64,000 nucleotides of DNA. Source: Oscillospiraceae bacterium. Its GTDB lineage: Bacteria; Bacillota; Clostridia; Oscillospirales; Acutalibacteraceae. Of this stretch, positions 31,901 through 46,900 are shown in pieces; the first letter of the stretch is position 1; the number at the start of each line of letters is the position of its first letter. The stretch lies in the NCBI GenBank assembly GCA_902774035.1, contig CACYHA010000002.1, forward strand, positions 47,119 through 111,118, in the 5' to 3' direction. The notes below the pieces were generated by a model. The model was given only the letters and a program-made list of their open reading frames with translations, was not told where the DNA came from and did no database searches. The position numbers and the translations under genes are program-made.

Positions 31901-34900
31901 GCTCTGCCCGGCAACCTTGATGACCTGATCGGCGCCATTGTGCCGCTGCTCGGAACGGTCATGAACATGTCCTCCCTGTCGTCGCTGAACTTCTCCGGCG
32001 CCGACACCAGCGAGGTCGTCAAGAACCTGCTGGTCCAGCTCCTGCAGGATCAGACCAAGGACGGCAAGAAGACCAACGGCGTTCTCACGAGCCTCATCAT
32101 CGCGCTTGTGAACCTGCTCGGCGGCAACGACACCATGGGCACGATCCTGGATATGCTGCCCGGCATCATCCGCGGTCTGGATCTGAGACTCAGCTACTTC
32201 AAGTCCATCTCCCCGGCCTTCAACGAATTCTTCGAGGGCTGCAAGACCTGGGCTGACGCCTACAACCGCTTCAAGACGAAGGCAAGATGGTCCCTGATGA
32301 CTGAGGAACAGACCTCTGTCCGCCAGGGCAACGTGGTCGAGATCTTCAACAACGCTACCGACACAACGCCGGTCAAGCGCCTTGTGATCAACGGCACCAC
32401 CATCATGGTCTTCAATGTTACGACGAAGAAGGATCCGGCAGACGAGACCCAGACCATTGAAGAAGAGACCCTTGTCAATATCCTCGTTGCGGAAGACGAC
32501 GTGACCTATGTCTACGGCGTTGACAGTAACGGTCAGCAGAAGGAAAAACCGGACACCTGCTACCTGACCGAGCCCGGCTATCAGGGCTACCGCATCGAGC
32601 TGAGCGACGGCAGGGCAAAGAAGACCGAAAAACTTGACGAACACGGCAACAAGATCGAGATCGGCAGAGACGAAAACGACCAGCCTATCTATGAGATGGT
32701 CTACGTCTACGCTTATGAAGTTGTGGACTTCGGCGGTGCGGATGCGGATTCCTTCGGCATCAACACCTATGAGAAGCTCACCGGCTTCCTGGCCGACCTG
32801 CTGACCCCGCTGGTTCCGGTCTTCCGCGTGCTGCTCACCGAAGAAGACCTGGTCGCGCTCGACGGTGTCCACATCGTCGGCGGCGACGGCTACGACAGAG
32901 CCATCATCCCGCTGTTCGAAATGCTCGGTATTCCGAATATCCTTTCCAAGAAAGACTTCCTTGAGCTTGTCTCCGCGTCCAGCTACACGGCAACGCCGGA
33001 GCAGATCGCTCAGGCGAAAGAAGACTTCGGCTATGTTGACGACGCCGATGCGGCTGCCGCAGTGAAACGTCAGCTTGCCGACAAGGCCTTTGCGAACCAG
33101 ATCGTCACCTATCTTGACGCGGCGATCACCAAGCTTTCCAACGCGCCGATCACCACGATCGTTGACCTGCTGCCGCAGCTTGTGTTCTTCGTGTACTCCA
33201 ACGGTCTGGAGCAGGCGATCGAGCAGCTCCTTGCTCCGCTGGTCACCCTGATCGACCTGGTGAACGACATCACCGGCGCCGAAGTGCGCATCGACAAGGC
33301 GGGCGGCACGAACAAGGACGGCGAGAAGATCTTCTCCGCGCTGCCGATCTACAAGTTCCTTGTGAACCTGATCAAGGGCGACGATCCGGAGAACAGCACC
33401 ATCGTGAAGCTGTTCGGCGGTGTGGAAGCCCTCGACGCTGTGGATGATTTCTACGATCTGACCCACCTGATTCTGAGCTGCGAAGGCCTGCAGAACCTTA
33501 TCGCCGGCCTGATGGAAGACAACGACATCAACAGCCTCGGCACCTATGAGATCAAGAACGGTGACGAGACGATCACCAAGGAGATCCTGCCGGAGACCCT
33601 GTTTGAATCCGTCCTTGAGCTGACCAGCCGCATTGTTGACGTTGAAACGGTCCGTCTGTTCGGTTCCTCCGACGAAGAAGGCAGATTCCCGGATATGCCG
33701 CGCACCGTGAAGGGCGTGCTTGCCAACCGCGCTGACATCCTTGTCCGCGTCATCGGCGACGTTCTGCTTGGCGGCGATCTGCTGCCCTCCATCATCGGCC
33801 CGACGGAAGGCATCGTCGCGACCATCATCGGCAACATCACCGGTGAAAACCGCTACAATGTGCTGAAGGTCCTGCTTGCCTACTTCAACGATTACAATGT
33901 CAAGCCGATGGTGCTCGAGTACCTGTCCTTCGAAAAGATCGACTATCCGTACGAGACCTACACCGACAGCACGACGCTCTCCTCCCGTAAGCTGCGCCGC
34001 GCGATCCGCAAGCTCGACAAGACGCTGACCACCCTGGTGCCCGAACTGCTCCAGATCATCTCCACCAACCTCGACGACGACAGCACCTTCAAGGTTCTGA
34101 TTGACAGAATCTACAAGAAGGGCCAGACGATCGAAGACTTTGTGGATGAACTGCTCCAGCAGTACGCCATCAAGGACGACATCATCAACACGATCGTCGG
34201 CGCTCTGATCGGCCTGCTCGGCCTTGACGCCGCAGATACCTTCGAGACCATCATGCCGTATCTGGATCTGCTCGTCGGTATCGACCTGACGCCTGCCGGT
34301 TATGCGGAAGCTGCCGGAGACAACAACGTCTTCCGCGACTTCCTGGATAACGCCATGAATGAAGCCCTTGCACGCAAACCGATGAAGGATCAGGTTGACG
34401 ACGAAGGCAACTTTGTCTATGAAACGGACGACGACGGCAACTTCATCCTCGGCGAAGACGGCCAGAAGATCGTGGTTCAGGTGCCGCGCGATTATAAGGA
34501 CATCACCTGGTCCGAGATCGCGGCTCTGTATAAGCAGCATGTCTACGTCTACAAGACCTATAAGTTCGAGTATGTCACCGAAAAGGATGACGAAGGCCAT
34601 CCGATCCTTGACGAAGACGGCAACGTCACCTTCGTGAAGGACGAAAACGGCAACCGTATCGTTCAGCTTGACGAAAACGGCGACCCGGTCTTCGCGACCA
34701 CCACAACGGGCAACCGCATCCCGGTGACCGACGAGAAAGGCATGATCGTCTACCGTGAATACACCGCCATGAACGCCGAAACGCTGGCGACCATGCGCGC
34801 GGATGTGGAGATCGAAGGCGTGAACGTGACCGTGGATCTGCTCCCGGCCATCCGCCAGCAGTACGAAGTTCCCGCCACCGAAGCCGGCAAGGAACCGACG

Positions 34901-37900
34901 ATCAACACCATCTACGCACCGGCGGAACAGACGACCTACACCGTGATCCGTGATCAGGAGCCCATCCATTACGAGCTGCGTCAGGTGTCCCATTACACCT
35001 ACACCGTCGCCAGCGGCGACACGCAGACGATTGCGGATTACTACACCTCCGACCCGACGGAGAAGGAGACCCTCCAGGCCAAGATCGACGGCGTGACCCG
35101 TAATCTGACGCTGGTGGAAGAGACCGTTCAGCAGGAACGCGCCGCCATCTCCGACATCAACGAAGAGACCCACTTCGTCTACAGCACGTATCAGTACACC
35201 TTCGACGCCAACGGCGACATCGCGGTTGACGAAGACGGCAACCCGATCTACGCGCTCGACGGCGACAACAACAAGATCGTTGCCACCGACGGCGAAGGCA
35301 ATGTGATCCTTCGTGACTATTACACCCACAACGCAGACGAGATCGCGAACCGCGCCGCGAATGTCAAGATCGGCCGCTTCACGGTTCCCGTCACGCTGAT
35401 CCCCGTCATCGCCTACACCTGCACGACCTCCGAAGGCGAACAGACCGTCTATCTGCCGGAAGGCAGCACAACAGCCACCGTGGGCGGCGAAGAAGTTACT
35501 GTGACAGCAGTTTCCCCGACCGTGGCGGACGTTCAGACGATCTCCCGCGCCAAGGATTGGGGCATCGACAGCATCACCGGCGGCACCAACCATGAACGTG
35601 CCCGCGCGAAACTCGACCGCTTTGTCGAGATCCTTTGGGGTCTGGTTTCCCCGCTGGAATTCGTGCTGAACTTCCTGTTCAGAGGCGAAGAGGGCGACGA
35701 CATCGAGCTGCTGAAGGGCGAAGGCGAAAAGGGCGTTCTGACTGTCAAGGGCAACAACGGCTACAAGACCGCGATCTATGAGCTGCTGCGTGTCCTGTCG
35801 CTCGACGCGACGACGCTCACCACGCCGGAAGAATACAACTCCACCGCCCGCGGCAACAAGAAGACCCTGACCGCGATTACCGATCCGATCATCAATCTTG
35901 CCTACGACATCTGCAACAAGCCGCTCGAAACGCTTCTGACCGTTCTCGCGAAGCTCTCCTACTTCGTGGCCAACGACGGTCTGGAGGCCGTGGTCACCAG
36001 CCTGATCTCCCCGGCGCTCGCGCTGCTTGACATCGCTGATCCGATCGTGGGCGACGTGATCAACGATCTGCTTTCCGGCCTGATCAACGACTATCTGGCA
36101 GACTATATGCCGGAAGAGCTCGGAACCACCGATGAGGACGGCAAGAAGCACTACACGCTGAAAGACCTGCTCGGCATCGCCGGCGACGACGGCTCCAACA
36201 TCGTCAACATCCTCAACGAGCTGCTGAGCAAGCTCATCATCGGCCTCAACGAAGACGCTTCCGCAAAGAAATACGTCTATCGCTACGACACCGGCAGAAC
36301 CGATGAAGAGGGCAACCCGATCTACGGCGAATACTACAGCCGCAAGTCCACCGAGACCACCTTCACCGTGCCGAGCGAAGTGGAAGAATACGGCGGAGAG
36401 ACCTTCGATCTTGAACCGCTGTACGTCTACCGCTACGAGACGCTGGTGCTCGACCGCAACGGCAACCCGATCCCGACCTATGAGCTCGACGAACAGGGTC
36501 ACGAGATCCTCGACGAGAACAACGAGCCCGTGGTCGCCACGGATGAGCACGGCAACGTGATCTATGAGGCCGCGAAGGACGCCAACGGCAGACCCATCTA
36601 CGCGGAGCACTATGATGTGGAAGGCGTAACGACCTTCAAGCAGAAGCTCGGCGAGACCGAGGTCACCTTCGACCTGACGCCGATGTACGCCTATGTGTAC
36701 TACTATGACGTCTACGGCGACGGCGACGACATGAGCATCGAGATCTTCTACGATCCGGATCCCGATCTCCAGGAATACACCTTCGGCGGAAAGACCTACT
36801 CGATCGCCGACGGCACAATGGAGAATAGAGGCCTTGCCCGCTACAGAGCGGTTGAAAAACTGGTTGTCGGCAGAGTCTTTAAGATGCTGAAGCCCACGTT
36901 CTTCACCGATTACGCACAGCACGCTGTCCTCATCAACGAGCAGACGGCTGCCAGCACGGTGTACTACTGGTACCACAACATCGTCAGAGACGAAGACGAC
37001 AACATCATCAGCGACATCCTGACCAAGATCAACTCCAAGGATTACAGAGTCAGCGAGCACGGCGAGATCGAACCGAGCATGACGAAGTACGTTGTGACCA
37101 ACTTCACAGCCGACATCGCAGACTCCCTGACCTACCTGCTTGAGACCGTCGTTTCCGAGCGTATGCTGAAGGTCATTGACGAAGAGCTGCTCGGCAACCT
37201 GCTGGAGGAAGGCACGGCGAAAGAGATGGTCGGCGGCATCCTGACCTCGCTGATCGAAAACGAGTTCGGCGAACTGGCACTGGCGGATATCGTCAGCTCC
37301 CTGTTCGAAAACTACAACATCACCTATCTGGATCTCAGCGGCCGACTGATCGACACCGACCACACGGCTTATGAGAACCTTGAGCCCGAAGAGAACAAGG
37401 CGCAGGTCGCGACATTGTCGAGAAAGCTCGACAACGTGATCAAGGAAGCGCTGCCGGTGCTGCCGGGTCTGCTTTCCGAGTTCATGGATGTGGATACCTC
37501 GAGAACCAACGAGGACGGCTCCCTGAACATCATGGGCACGATCATGAGCATTCTGACATCCCACAAGGATGACGCCGACAAGAGCCATATCCTGCGCGAT
37601 ATCATCTTCGACCTGCTGGACGAACTGGTCTTCAACGATCAGATGATGTCCACCATCGTCTCCTACCTGCCGCAGGTGCTCGGCGGACTGGACGACATTC
37701 TGAAGTACGTCAAGCTGACCGGCTTCAACCTCGTCTATGAGGAGTACCTTGAAAACCTGAAGGAGAACGCCGGCGCTGATTCCGGTGCATATCAGGGTCT
37801 GAGAGAGCTCGCCTATGACCAGGTCGAGCACAAAGACGCGACGTCCTGGGCCGAGATCCTCGATCTGATGCGCGAGTACGTCTACAAGTACGTCACCGGC

Positions 37901-40900
37901 CAGGATGAGTTCGGCAACAACGTCTACGGCACCTATGTCAGCAACGAGGCGAACGAGACCGTCTACACCGACGAAGAAGGCCACGAGTATCCGCTGGTGA
38001 AGATGATCGCTTACCGCTACCGCGAAGTCAACACCGACGAAAACGGCAACGGTATCCCGGGCTCCTTCAAAGAAAACCGCAAGGGCGAACCGGTCTACGG
38101 CACCTACTATGACGTTCCGGGCGTGACGACCTACACCAAGCGGGTCGGCAACACCACGATCACCTATGATCTGGAAGCCCTGCACCGTTACACCTACACC
38201 ATCAACCGCGGCAGATCCAACGCCAAGAAGGTCGTTGTCTACCTGCCGGCGGGTGAGACCCACATCACCGTTGGTACGACCGAAGACAACATGAGAATCT
38301 ACCGTCTGACCGATCACGGTGAGGTGCGTTACGAAGAGATCCGCATCAAGCTCATCAACTGGGGCATTGACGATGCAGAGAACCATCGCGACGCCTTCAT
38401 CAAGGTGCTGTCCGACCTGCTCGCGCCGTTCACCGACGTGCTGCGCGCGGTGCTTCAGGGCAGATACCTGACGATCGTTGCCAGACCTGACAGAGACGCC
38501 AACGGCAAGATCCTGAAGGACGACTTCGGCAACCCGATCTACACCTACTCCCCGGTGGAGGACGATCCGGGTCAGAGCGGCGAAGAGCTCAAGAACGGCT
38601 ACATCGAGATCATGGGCTCCAACGGCTATTCCGAAGCGCTTGTCCCGCTGTTCGAAGCACTCGGCCTGCGCGCAGGCGAGGGTGAGGGCGAACTGATCAG
38701 CCACACGGCCTTCGGTCAGCTCGACACCATCGAAAAGATCCTCAACTATCTCATCGGTCTGCTGTATGCCATCATCGGCAACATTGCGGACGGCCCGTTC
38801 ACCTTCCTCGGTGAAAACCTGGCCTCCCTGCTGTACTTCGTCGCCAACGACGGCGTGTATAAGCTGGTTGAGTCCGCGATCGCATTCGTCAACGGTGCAC
38901 TTGATCTGGTCAGCCCGATCTTCGAATTCGAGCTGCCGCTGGATATGCTCAAGCTGGCCGACACCACCACGCAGGTGCTCGACGAAGAAGGCAACCCGAA
39001 GATCGGCACCGACGGTAAGGTGGAAACCACCACCACGGCCGGCCTGCTGAGCCTGATTAACGGCTTCATGCCGCTGAAGGCTGCGGAAGAAGAAGGCGCC
39101 GAGGACGAGCCGATCCTTGAGATCACACTCGACATGCTCTTCTCGCTGATCGGCAAGATCGGTGAATACGAAGTGCTCGAGACGGTCCGCACCACGGCCG
39201 ACACCCACCTGTTGACCGAGCTTGGCGAATCGACCCAGCGTCCGGGCGTCCCGTTCGAGGAGGGCAAGATCGACACCATCGTCGGTAAGCCCGAATACCT
39301 GCTGACCGGTCTGCTCGACTTCATCATCAGCACACCGGCGATCACAGATCTGATCGAGAGCGTCCTGCCCGATTCCATGAAGGAAACGGTCATGGATCTG
39401 CTCGATTCCACCAACAAGCAGGAGACCATCAACGGCATCGTGAACGTGCTGCTGACCCTGTTCAACAAGTATGTTGTGACCTATCTTGCGATCCAGGATC
39501 CGGAAGAGGATCTCAAGCTCAAGAAGGAAGCGATCAACTACTACGGCACCACGGGCGATCCGAGAAAAGACCGCGCCGTGACCAAGGGCGAGACCGAGAA
39601 CGCACTGAAGATCATCGACGAACTGATCACGCCGATCCTCTCCATCTTCGGTATGAAGTCCCTGAACGAGATGGTCAACGGTTTCCTGTTCGATAACGAC
39701 ACGCTCAGCGGCCTGATCGGCACCGCCATCGGCGCGCTGGCAACCATCGATCCGGGCACCCTGTCTTCGATCGACGCGATCCTGAACGTGCTCAAGAGCC
39801 TTGACATCATCGACCTGCAGCTGACCCCGAACGGCTACTGCGGCGCCCTGAAGGACGACTACGGCACCTTCAAGATCTTCCTGAAGGAAGCCATCGAATA
39901 CGGCATCCACAAGAAGGACGAAAACGGCAAGCTGATCAGAGACGGCGAAGACAATCTGATCCTTGACTACAAGCTCGACGAAGAGAACGAGAAGATCCCG
40001 GTCTACATCACCGACGATGAAGGCACCAAGGATTACAGCTACGTCCTCGACGAGAACGAGCAGAAGATCCCGACCTATCTGACCGACGAGACCGGCGACT
40101 ACATCCTGGACGGCGAGGGCAACCGCATCGAGGTCGGCGAGACCGACAAGACCAACGGTTATGTCCTTGACAGCACCGGCCGCCAGATCCCGATCTATGA
40201 GATCAACTACGAGCTCAAGAGCGAGAAAGACGCGACCTGGGCGGATGTGGAAGCTTATCTGAAGTCCTTCGACAAATACGTCTACACCTACACGCACTAC
40301 GTGCTGGAAGGCGACGAAATCATCGAAGCGACCGAAGAGTACTACGACGAACAGGCCGGTCTGCGGACCATCGTTGAAGGCGGACGGACCCTGAAGGTCT
40401 ACCCGGTCAACGAAGAGAAGGACGGCGAGACCGTTCAGAAGACCAAGAACTTCTATGATTGGGGCGTGAGCAACAACGACACCCTGATCTCCCTGGTCTG
40501 CGAACTGATCTCCCCGCTGAACGTACTGCTTGAGCTGGTGCTCGGCGGCGGCGTCCAGAACTTCGATCCCAACGAGGAAGACCCGATCTACGGCAAATCC
40601 ATCAGCGCCTTCAAGGAAATCAACATCATGGGCGGCAGCGGCTACGACTACGCGATCATCCCGCTGTTCGAGGCGCTCGGCCTGACCGTGAAGGACAACG
40701 AAGGCCACGGCGACTTCCTGAGCGCGGAAGCCTATGTCGACGAGATCGAATACGGCACCTCCCCGCTTGAACCCATCCTGGATACGCTGCTCAACAGCGT
40801 TCTGACACCCGAACACCTTGACAAACCGCTCGAATACATCCTGAGCATCGTTGCGAACCTGGCCTATACCATCAGTAAGGACGGCCTGACCACCATCGTC

Positions 40901-43900
40901 TCCAACCTGATCGCTCCGGTCAGCGCCCTGATCCGCGCTGTGAAGGATCTGATGCCGATCGCCATCGTGATCGACCTGTCCGCTCTGCTGAAGGATGACG
41001 AAGACAAGGACGAAGGCGAAGACGAAGAAGAACCCGCCGAGGGCGAAGAGGAGGAAGACAACTCCATCGTTCACTTCTGGCTGGGCGAAGATGTGGAACG
41101 CAACGGCGCCGAAGTCGGTCTGACGATCGACCTGAACGCCATCACGCTGCAGGATATCATCGAAGGCCTTGTCGCGAAGTTTGTGGACGGACTTTCCTTC
41201 CAGTTCCGCTTCTCCAAGCTGGCGGCACAGTCCGCGCTGCTGGAGAACGGCGAGATCGTCTACACCGATTCCGCAGTGGATGAATCCTGGGATATCCTCC
41301 TCGGCAGAGGCGGCGTCCAGTCCACACCGGTCAACCGTCTGTGGGGCAAGAACATCAAGGGCGACGTGGCGGATACCTTCCTCGCGATCACCGATATGCT
41401 CCTGACGAGCGACAATGTCCAGGCGATCCTCGACATGGTCGGCTTCGATGTGAACAGCATCGACAACGCAACACTGCGTGATATCCTCAACCGCCTGATC
41501 GAAAGCCCGAGCAAGGCTGTTGACGCGATCATCAAGCTGGTCAACCTGACCTACAGCGCGGATACGCTTCCGATGGTCTTCTACTACGTCGGTACGCTCG
41601 TCTATGACTACAGCAGAGGCGACACCACGAAGGAAGGCACCACGGCTGCGATCGACAAGCTCGACCGCGTGATCAACCACGCGATCCCGCGTGTGCTGCA
41701 CGTGCTTGCACAGCAGGAAGACGCGGCTGCGCTGATCGTTGAGCTCGACAGAAAGTTCAACACCGTGGACGAAGAGACCGGAAAGGTCACCTACGGCGCA
41801 ACGATCTCCAACCTGCTCAACTATGTCCTTGAAACCTATGCGTTCAACGACACCATGATCAACAACATCATGTCGATGCTCGTGAACGCCCTGGGCAACA
41901 TGGACGAAGACACCTTCAAGATGATCTCCAACATCGTGAAGGAAGCGCTCGGAATCGACCTCACGCCGGCCGGCGTTGCAGGCGCTTCCGACGGAACGAA
42001 CCTTGATAACTTCTTCGGCGATGCGACCACCTGGAGCGAGCTTGCCCAGATGTATCAGAGATATGTCTACAAGTACGCGACCTATAAGCTGGATGCTGAC
42101 GGCAAGGCCGTGCTCGACGAAGAACACAACCCGGTCATCGCAGAGGATGCTGACGGCAACGTCATCTATGAGACCTACTACGATACCGCGGCAGACAAGA
42201 CCAGCTACATCGACGACGCCGGCAACGAATACACGTTGATCCCGCAGGTCCTGTACAAGTACGCGACCTACAAGACCGACGACAGCGGCGCGCTCGTGAT
42301 CGAAGACGGCGCACCGGTGGTTGCCACCGACAAGGACGGCAAGATCATCTACGCGGATTACACCGGCGACGCGGGCGAGACCGAGCTTCCCGCGAAGATC
42401 GGCGAAGCCGAGGTCACCTACACGCTGATCCCGGTCCACACCTACACCTACACCATCCCGGCAGAGTACGAGGATGAAGAGGCGAAGACGGTTGAGATCA
42501 CCGATCTTGCCGGCATCACCGAGGTCACGATCGGCGCAGGCGACGCTGCAGTCACCTACACGCTGACCGACAAGGGCCAGACGCACGCCACCGCGGTCCA
42601 TGTGGACGCGAACTGGGGCGTTGACGCGAAGACCACCTTCGCAGAGAAGAAGGATCAGTTCCTTGCCATCATCTATGAAGTGACCGCGATCCTCGAACCG
42701 GTTCTGGTCTGGCTGTTCAAGGGTGAAAACCTGAGACTCCTCATCGACGACCTGCAGCTTCCGGGCGCGATGGGCTACGACCATGCGCTGCGTCCGTTGC
42801 TGCGCGCCTTCGGCGTGAAGCTGAGAACCGGCGATCAGCTCGGCGGCGACGCCACGGCCAACGATATGCTCAAGGAGGTCATCTCCGGCCTGCTGACCTT
42901 CGTTGACAACCTGGCGGAAACCCCGATCAAGACGCTGCTGAACACCATCGGCGAACTGTCGTTCTTCATCGCGAACAACGGCGTGAACCAGGTGCTCACG
43001 AACCTGCTCAAGCCCATCGAGAGCTTCGTCTACTCGCTTGGCATCATCACGCCGGAGGATGTGGACGCCCTGCTCGGCGAATACCTTGTGATCAACGACG
43101 TCCATTACGGACTGACCGACCTCAAGAACATTGCCGGCAAGGACGGCAGCGGCCTTGTGGACTTCCTGAATCAGATCCTTCAGGGTGTGAACGTCACAGA
43201 CGAGGAAGGCAACAAGATCCCGGTGACCGCAGAGCTTTCACCGAAACTCTTCGAAGACCTGGCACGTACCTGCATCCGCATCACGGATCCTGCGAACAAG
43301 TATGACCAGACGCACGACGATCCGCGCCCGGCGGAAGACACCGAGGACAACATCGTCAACGACTGGACCGTCGACACGACCGACGTGCTCATGTACCTGC
43401 TGCAGACCGTGTTCTCCAACGAGATCCTCGATCTCATCTGCACGATCGCGAAGATCGACAAGACCGGCGACGTTGGCGCCATCGTGATGGGTCTGGCCGG
43501 CAAGCAGGACGAAGTGGTCGACATCCTCGTCATGCTGCTGACCGAATACAGCGTCGAATACGAGAAGATCGACTCCGCGGTTCACACCAAGCTCGTTCCG
43601 CAGCTCAAGGAAGGCACCGAAGCCACCAAGGAGCAGATCGGAACCGCGCTTGCGGGTCTTGACACCCTGTTGACCACGCTGATCGGCTTCTTCACGGGCG
43701 GAAAGGATCTGGAAGGCCTCATCAACGGCCTGCTGGTCGAAAACGACCTCGGCAACCTGCTGATGAACGCTCTGATTCCGGTGCTGGCCGGTCTGGATCT
43801 CGACATGATCCTCGACTATGTCCGCACTCTGACGAACATCGACCTCGACATCACGCCGCAGGCCTTTGCGACCGATTTGTTCGGCAGCCGACTGCCCGAA

Positions 43901-46900
43901 TTCATCGGCGACGCCGAGACGTGGAAAGAGATCTCCGACAAGTACCAGAGCAACGTCTATGCCTACGCGACCTATGAACTGGACGGCGACGGCAAGATCG
44001 TTCTGGACGAACTGGGCAACAAGGTCTACGCAACGGATAAGGACGGCAACCTCGTCTACAAGTACTACTACGGCGAGGCAGGCGAGACCACCTACACCGA
44101 GACCAACGGCGATGTGGCTATCACCTACGACCTGATCCCGATGCTTGCCTTCAGCTATCAGACGACCAACGACGCGGGCGAAACGGTCACCAACACCGTG
44201 TACCTGCGCGAAGGCACCACAAGCTATGAGGACAGCAAGGGCAATGTCTACGACGACCTGACCGAAGTTTACCACTACACGTATCCGACCTACGCGACGG
44301 ATAAGAAGGGCAACTTCCTGAAGGACGAAGGCGGCAACTACCTGATCGCCACCGACGATCTGGGCAACACCATCTACGGCGACTACTACGGTCCGGACGG
44401 TGAAACGACCTACACTGTCGGCGAAGGCGACAAGGCTGTGACCTACACGCTCACCAACAAGGGCAGAGCGCAGCAGATCACGATGCACAGCACCTTCGAT
44501 TGGCAGATCGAGAATCTGAACGACATCATCAACCTTGTGTCCGACTTCCTCGCTCCGCTCGAAATCGTCTTCAAGATCATCCTCGCCGGCGATCAGATCA
44601 TCGTCATCGAAGACACGAGAGAAGACAATTCCCGCGGCGATGACATCCGCATCTATGGCGGCAACGGCTACAACTACGCGATCATTCCGCTGCTTGAGGC
44701 CTTCGGCATCACGGCAGAGGACGGCCTGAAGACTGCGGCGCAGTTCCAGACCGATGTGCTTGACAACCCGGCGGAAACCAGCGTCCACTACATCCTGAGC
44801 CTGATCTCCGGCCTGCTGGACGACGTTCTGGCCGCCCCGTTGACCACGCTGCTGAGCAAGCTCGCGAACCTGTGCTTCTTCATCGGTTCCAACGGTATCT
44901 CCACCGTCATGAAGAACCTGCTCGCCCCGGTCAACATCCTGATCAAGCAAGTGGACGACGCGGTACCGCTTGCCATCAACATCAACCTCAACAACCTCGG
45001 CGTTGACGGCGCTGAGATCGTGGAAATGTATCTCGGCAAGGAGCATCCGGGCGTTGCGGCCGGCATCTCGATCGACCTGACGGCGAACAAGCTGTCCGAC
45101 TTCATCAACGGCTTCATCTCCAACATCGAAATCGGCGACGCGACCCTTGAGCTCTCGCTCGACCTTGACTGGATCAAGCTCGGCAGATTCATGGCGAAGG
45201 TCGCGGACGGCTCGGAGATCTATGACGGCGCACCGCTGAAGCAGATCGAAACGCTGCAGGTCTACGACATCGGCATCGTGACGAACTCCACGATGCACGA
45301 CCTTGTCAACTACGTCGGCGACGTGACCGATACCTTCATCACGCTGCTTGACACGGCTCTGACGATCGACAACACCGAGAGCATCCGCAACCTGATCCTG
45401 AGCTTGCTGCCCGACGACCTTGGCGAAACCAGAAAGGTCATCGAAGATATCCTCGCGGATCCGGATGCCATCTACAACCTGATCATCGCTCTGCTGGTCC
45501 TGCTGACCACCGGCTACGAGACCGAGATCCTGCAGTACATCTACTACTTCCTCGGCTCCGTGGACTTCAACAAGGACGGCGTTGACAATGTCATCGAAAG
45601 CCTTGACACCGTGGTCTCCAGAGCGGCGCCCGCCATCATCGGCATCCTTGCTGACGGCGAACGCAAGAAGCCGGCAGACGAACAGAACGAACTGTTCATC
45701 GACATTGACGACCAGAACTTCACCACGCTGGCAGAGATCGTCGATTACCTGCTCGGCGAGATGCTGTTCACCGAGGACATGATGGGAACCATCACCTCCG
45801 CGGTGCTCAAGATCCTCGGCCAGTACATCACACCGGCCCTGGCCGCCCAGCTCAACACGCTGATCGGCATCGACCTGAGCGTGAAGTCGTTCCTTGACAA
45901 GGTCGACCATCCGGAATTCACCGCTTATATCCGCGATGGTCTGAGGGTCCCGACCGACGAGGACGGCGACGAAGTCTGGGACGAAGTTGCATGGGCAACG
46001 ATCCTTGAAAACCACAGCAGAACCGAAACGAAGGAAGACGGCACCTTGGAAACCATCGTGGATCCGATCTTCACGATTGCCCCGACCGGCGACAAGACGG
46101 CACAGGATGTCTTCCTGGATGACCTGTACAGCCTGTTGACGCCGTTCGACAGCCTGCTGGCGTTCCTGCTGACCGGCAAGGATCTGAAGCTGCGTGTGGA
46201 CGAAACGACCGATCTCGTTACGCTGAAAGCCGGTACCGGCTACAACGACGCGATCCTCGAACTGCTCTACAACGGTCTGGGCATCAAGGATATGAAGGTG
46301 CTCGACGGCGAAGGCCACCAGATCGGCATTGAACGCCGCACCGCAACGGCTTCGACCTCCGGTGTGGACGCGCTGCGCAACACCGTGAGCTACTACGTGA
46401 TCGACGTTCTGCTCCAGAACCTGAAGAACGCGCCGTTCACCACGCTGCTCACCATCCTCGGCAACCTGTCGTTCTTCATCGCGAACAACGAAGTCTCCGT
46501 CTTCCTGAAGAACCTGCTTGCGCCGGCGCTCGGCCTGCTCAACTCGATCAACAGCGTTCTGAGCATGGATCAGATCGACAGCATCCTCAAGAGCTTCATC
46601 AAGATCGGCGAAAAGAGCTACGGTCTGACCGACCTGCTCCACATTGCCGACGAGAGAGGCGCGAACCTTGTGGAACTGCTGAACAACCTGTTGTCGAAGG
46701 TCCAGATCTCCGACAACGACGGCAACGTCTATGACTTCGGCGTTCTGCCCAAGACGCTCTTCAAGGATATCGCCGCTGCGGCGATCAAGATCGACCGCAC
46801 CTACATCGCCGGCGACGCGCTCGTTCCCGAAACGACCCGCGTGTCCGCATGGCATGTGGAGATCGACGATACGTTGATGGCCATCCTCACCGCCTTCCTG

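Noticed and set aside
34540-35550. RHS/YD-repeat toxin reading of the DxxGN-rich stretches in P2
   Set aside because: The hairpin pattern is similar, but the conserved RHS core and a variable toxin C-terminus are missing, and the stretches are inserts between helical blocks.
27479-43105. A 5208-codon open frame on the minus strand
   Set aside because: It is exactly antisense and in codon register with P2, so it only reflects the lack of TTA/CTA/TCA codons there. The translation is low-complexity, with no domain, start signal or signal peptide. The same applies to the minus-strand frames at 43238-50143, 20066-24622, 24749-27406, 14601-19046, 12288-14558, 55416-60953 and 61202-63943.
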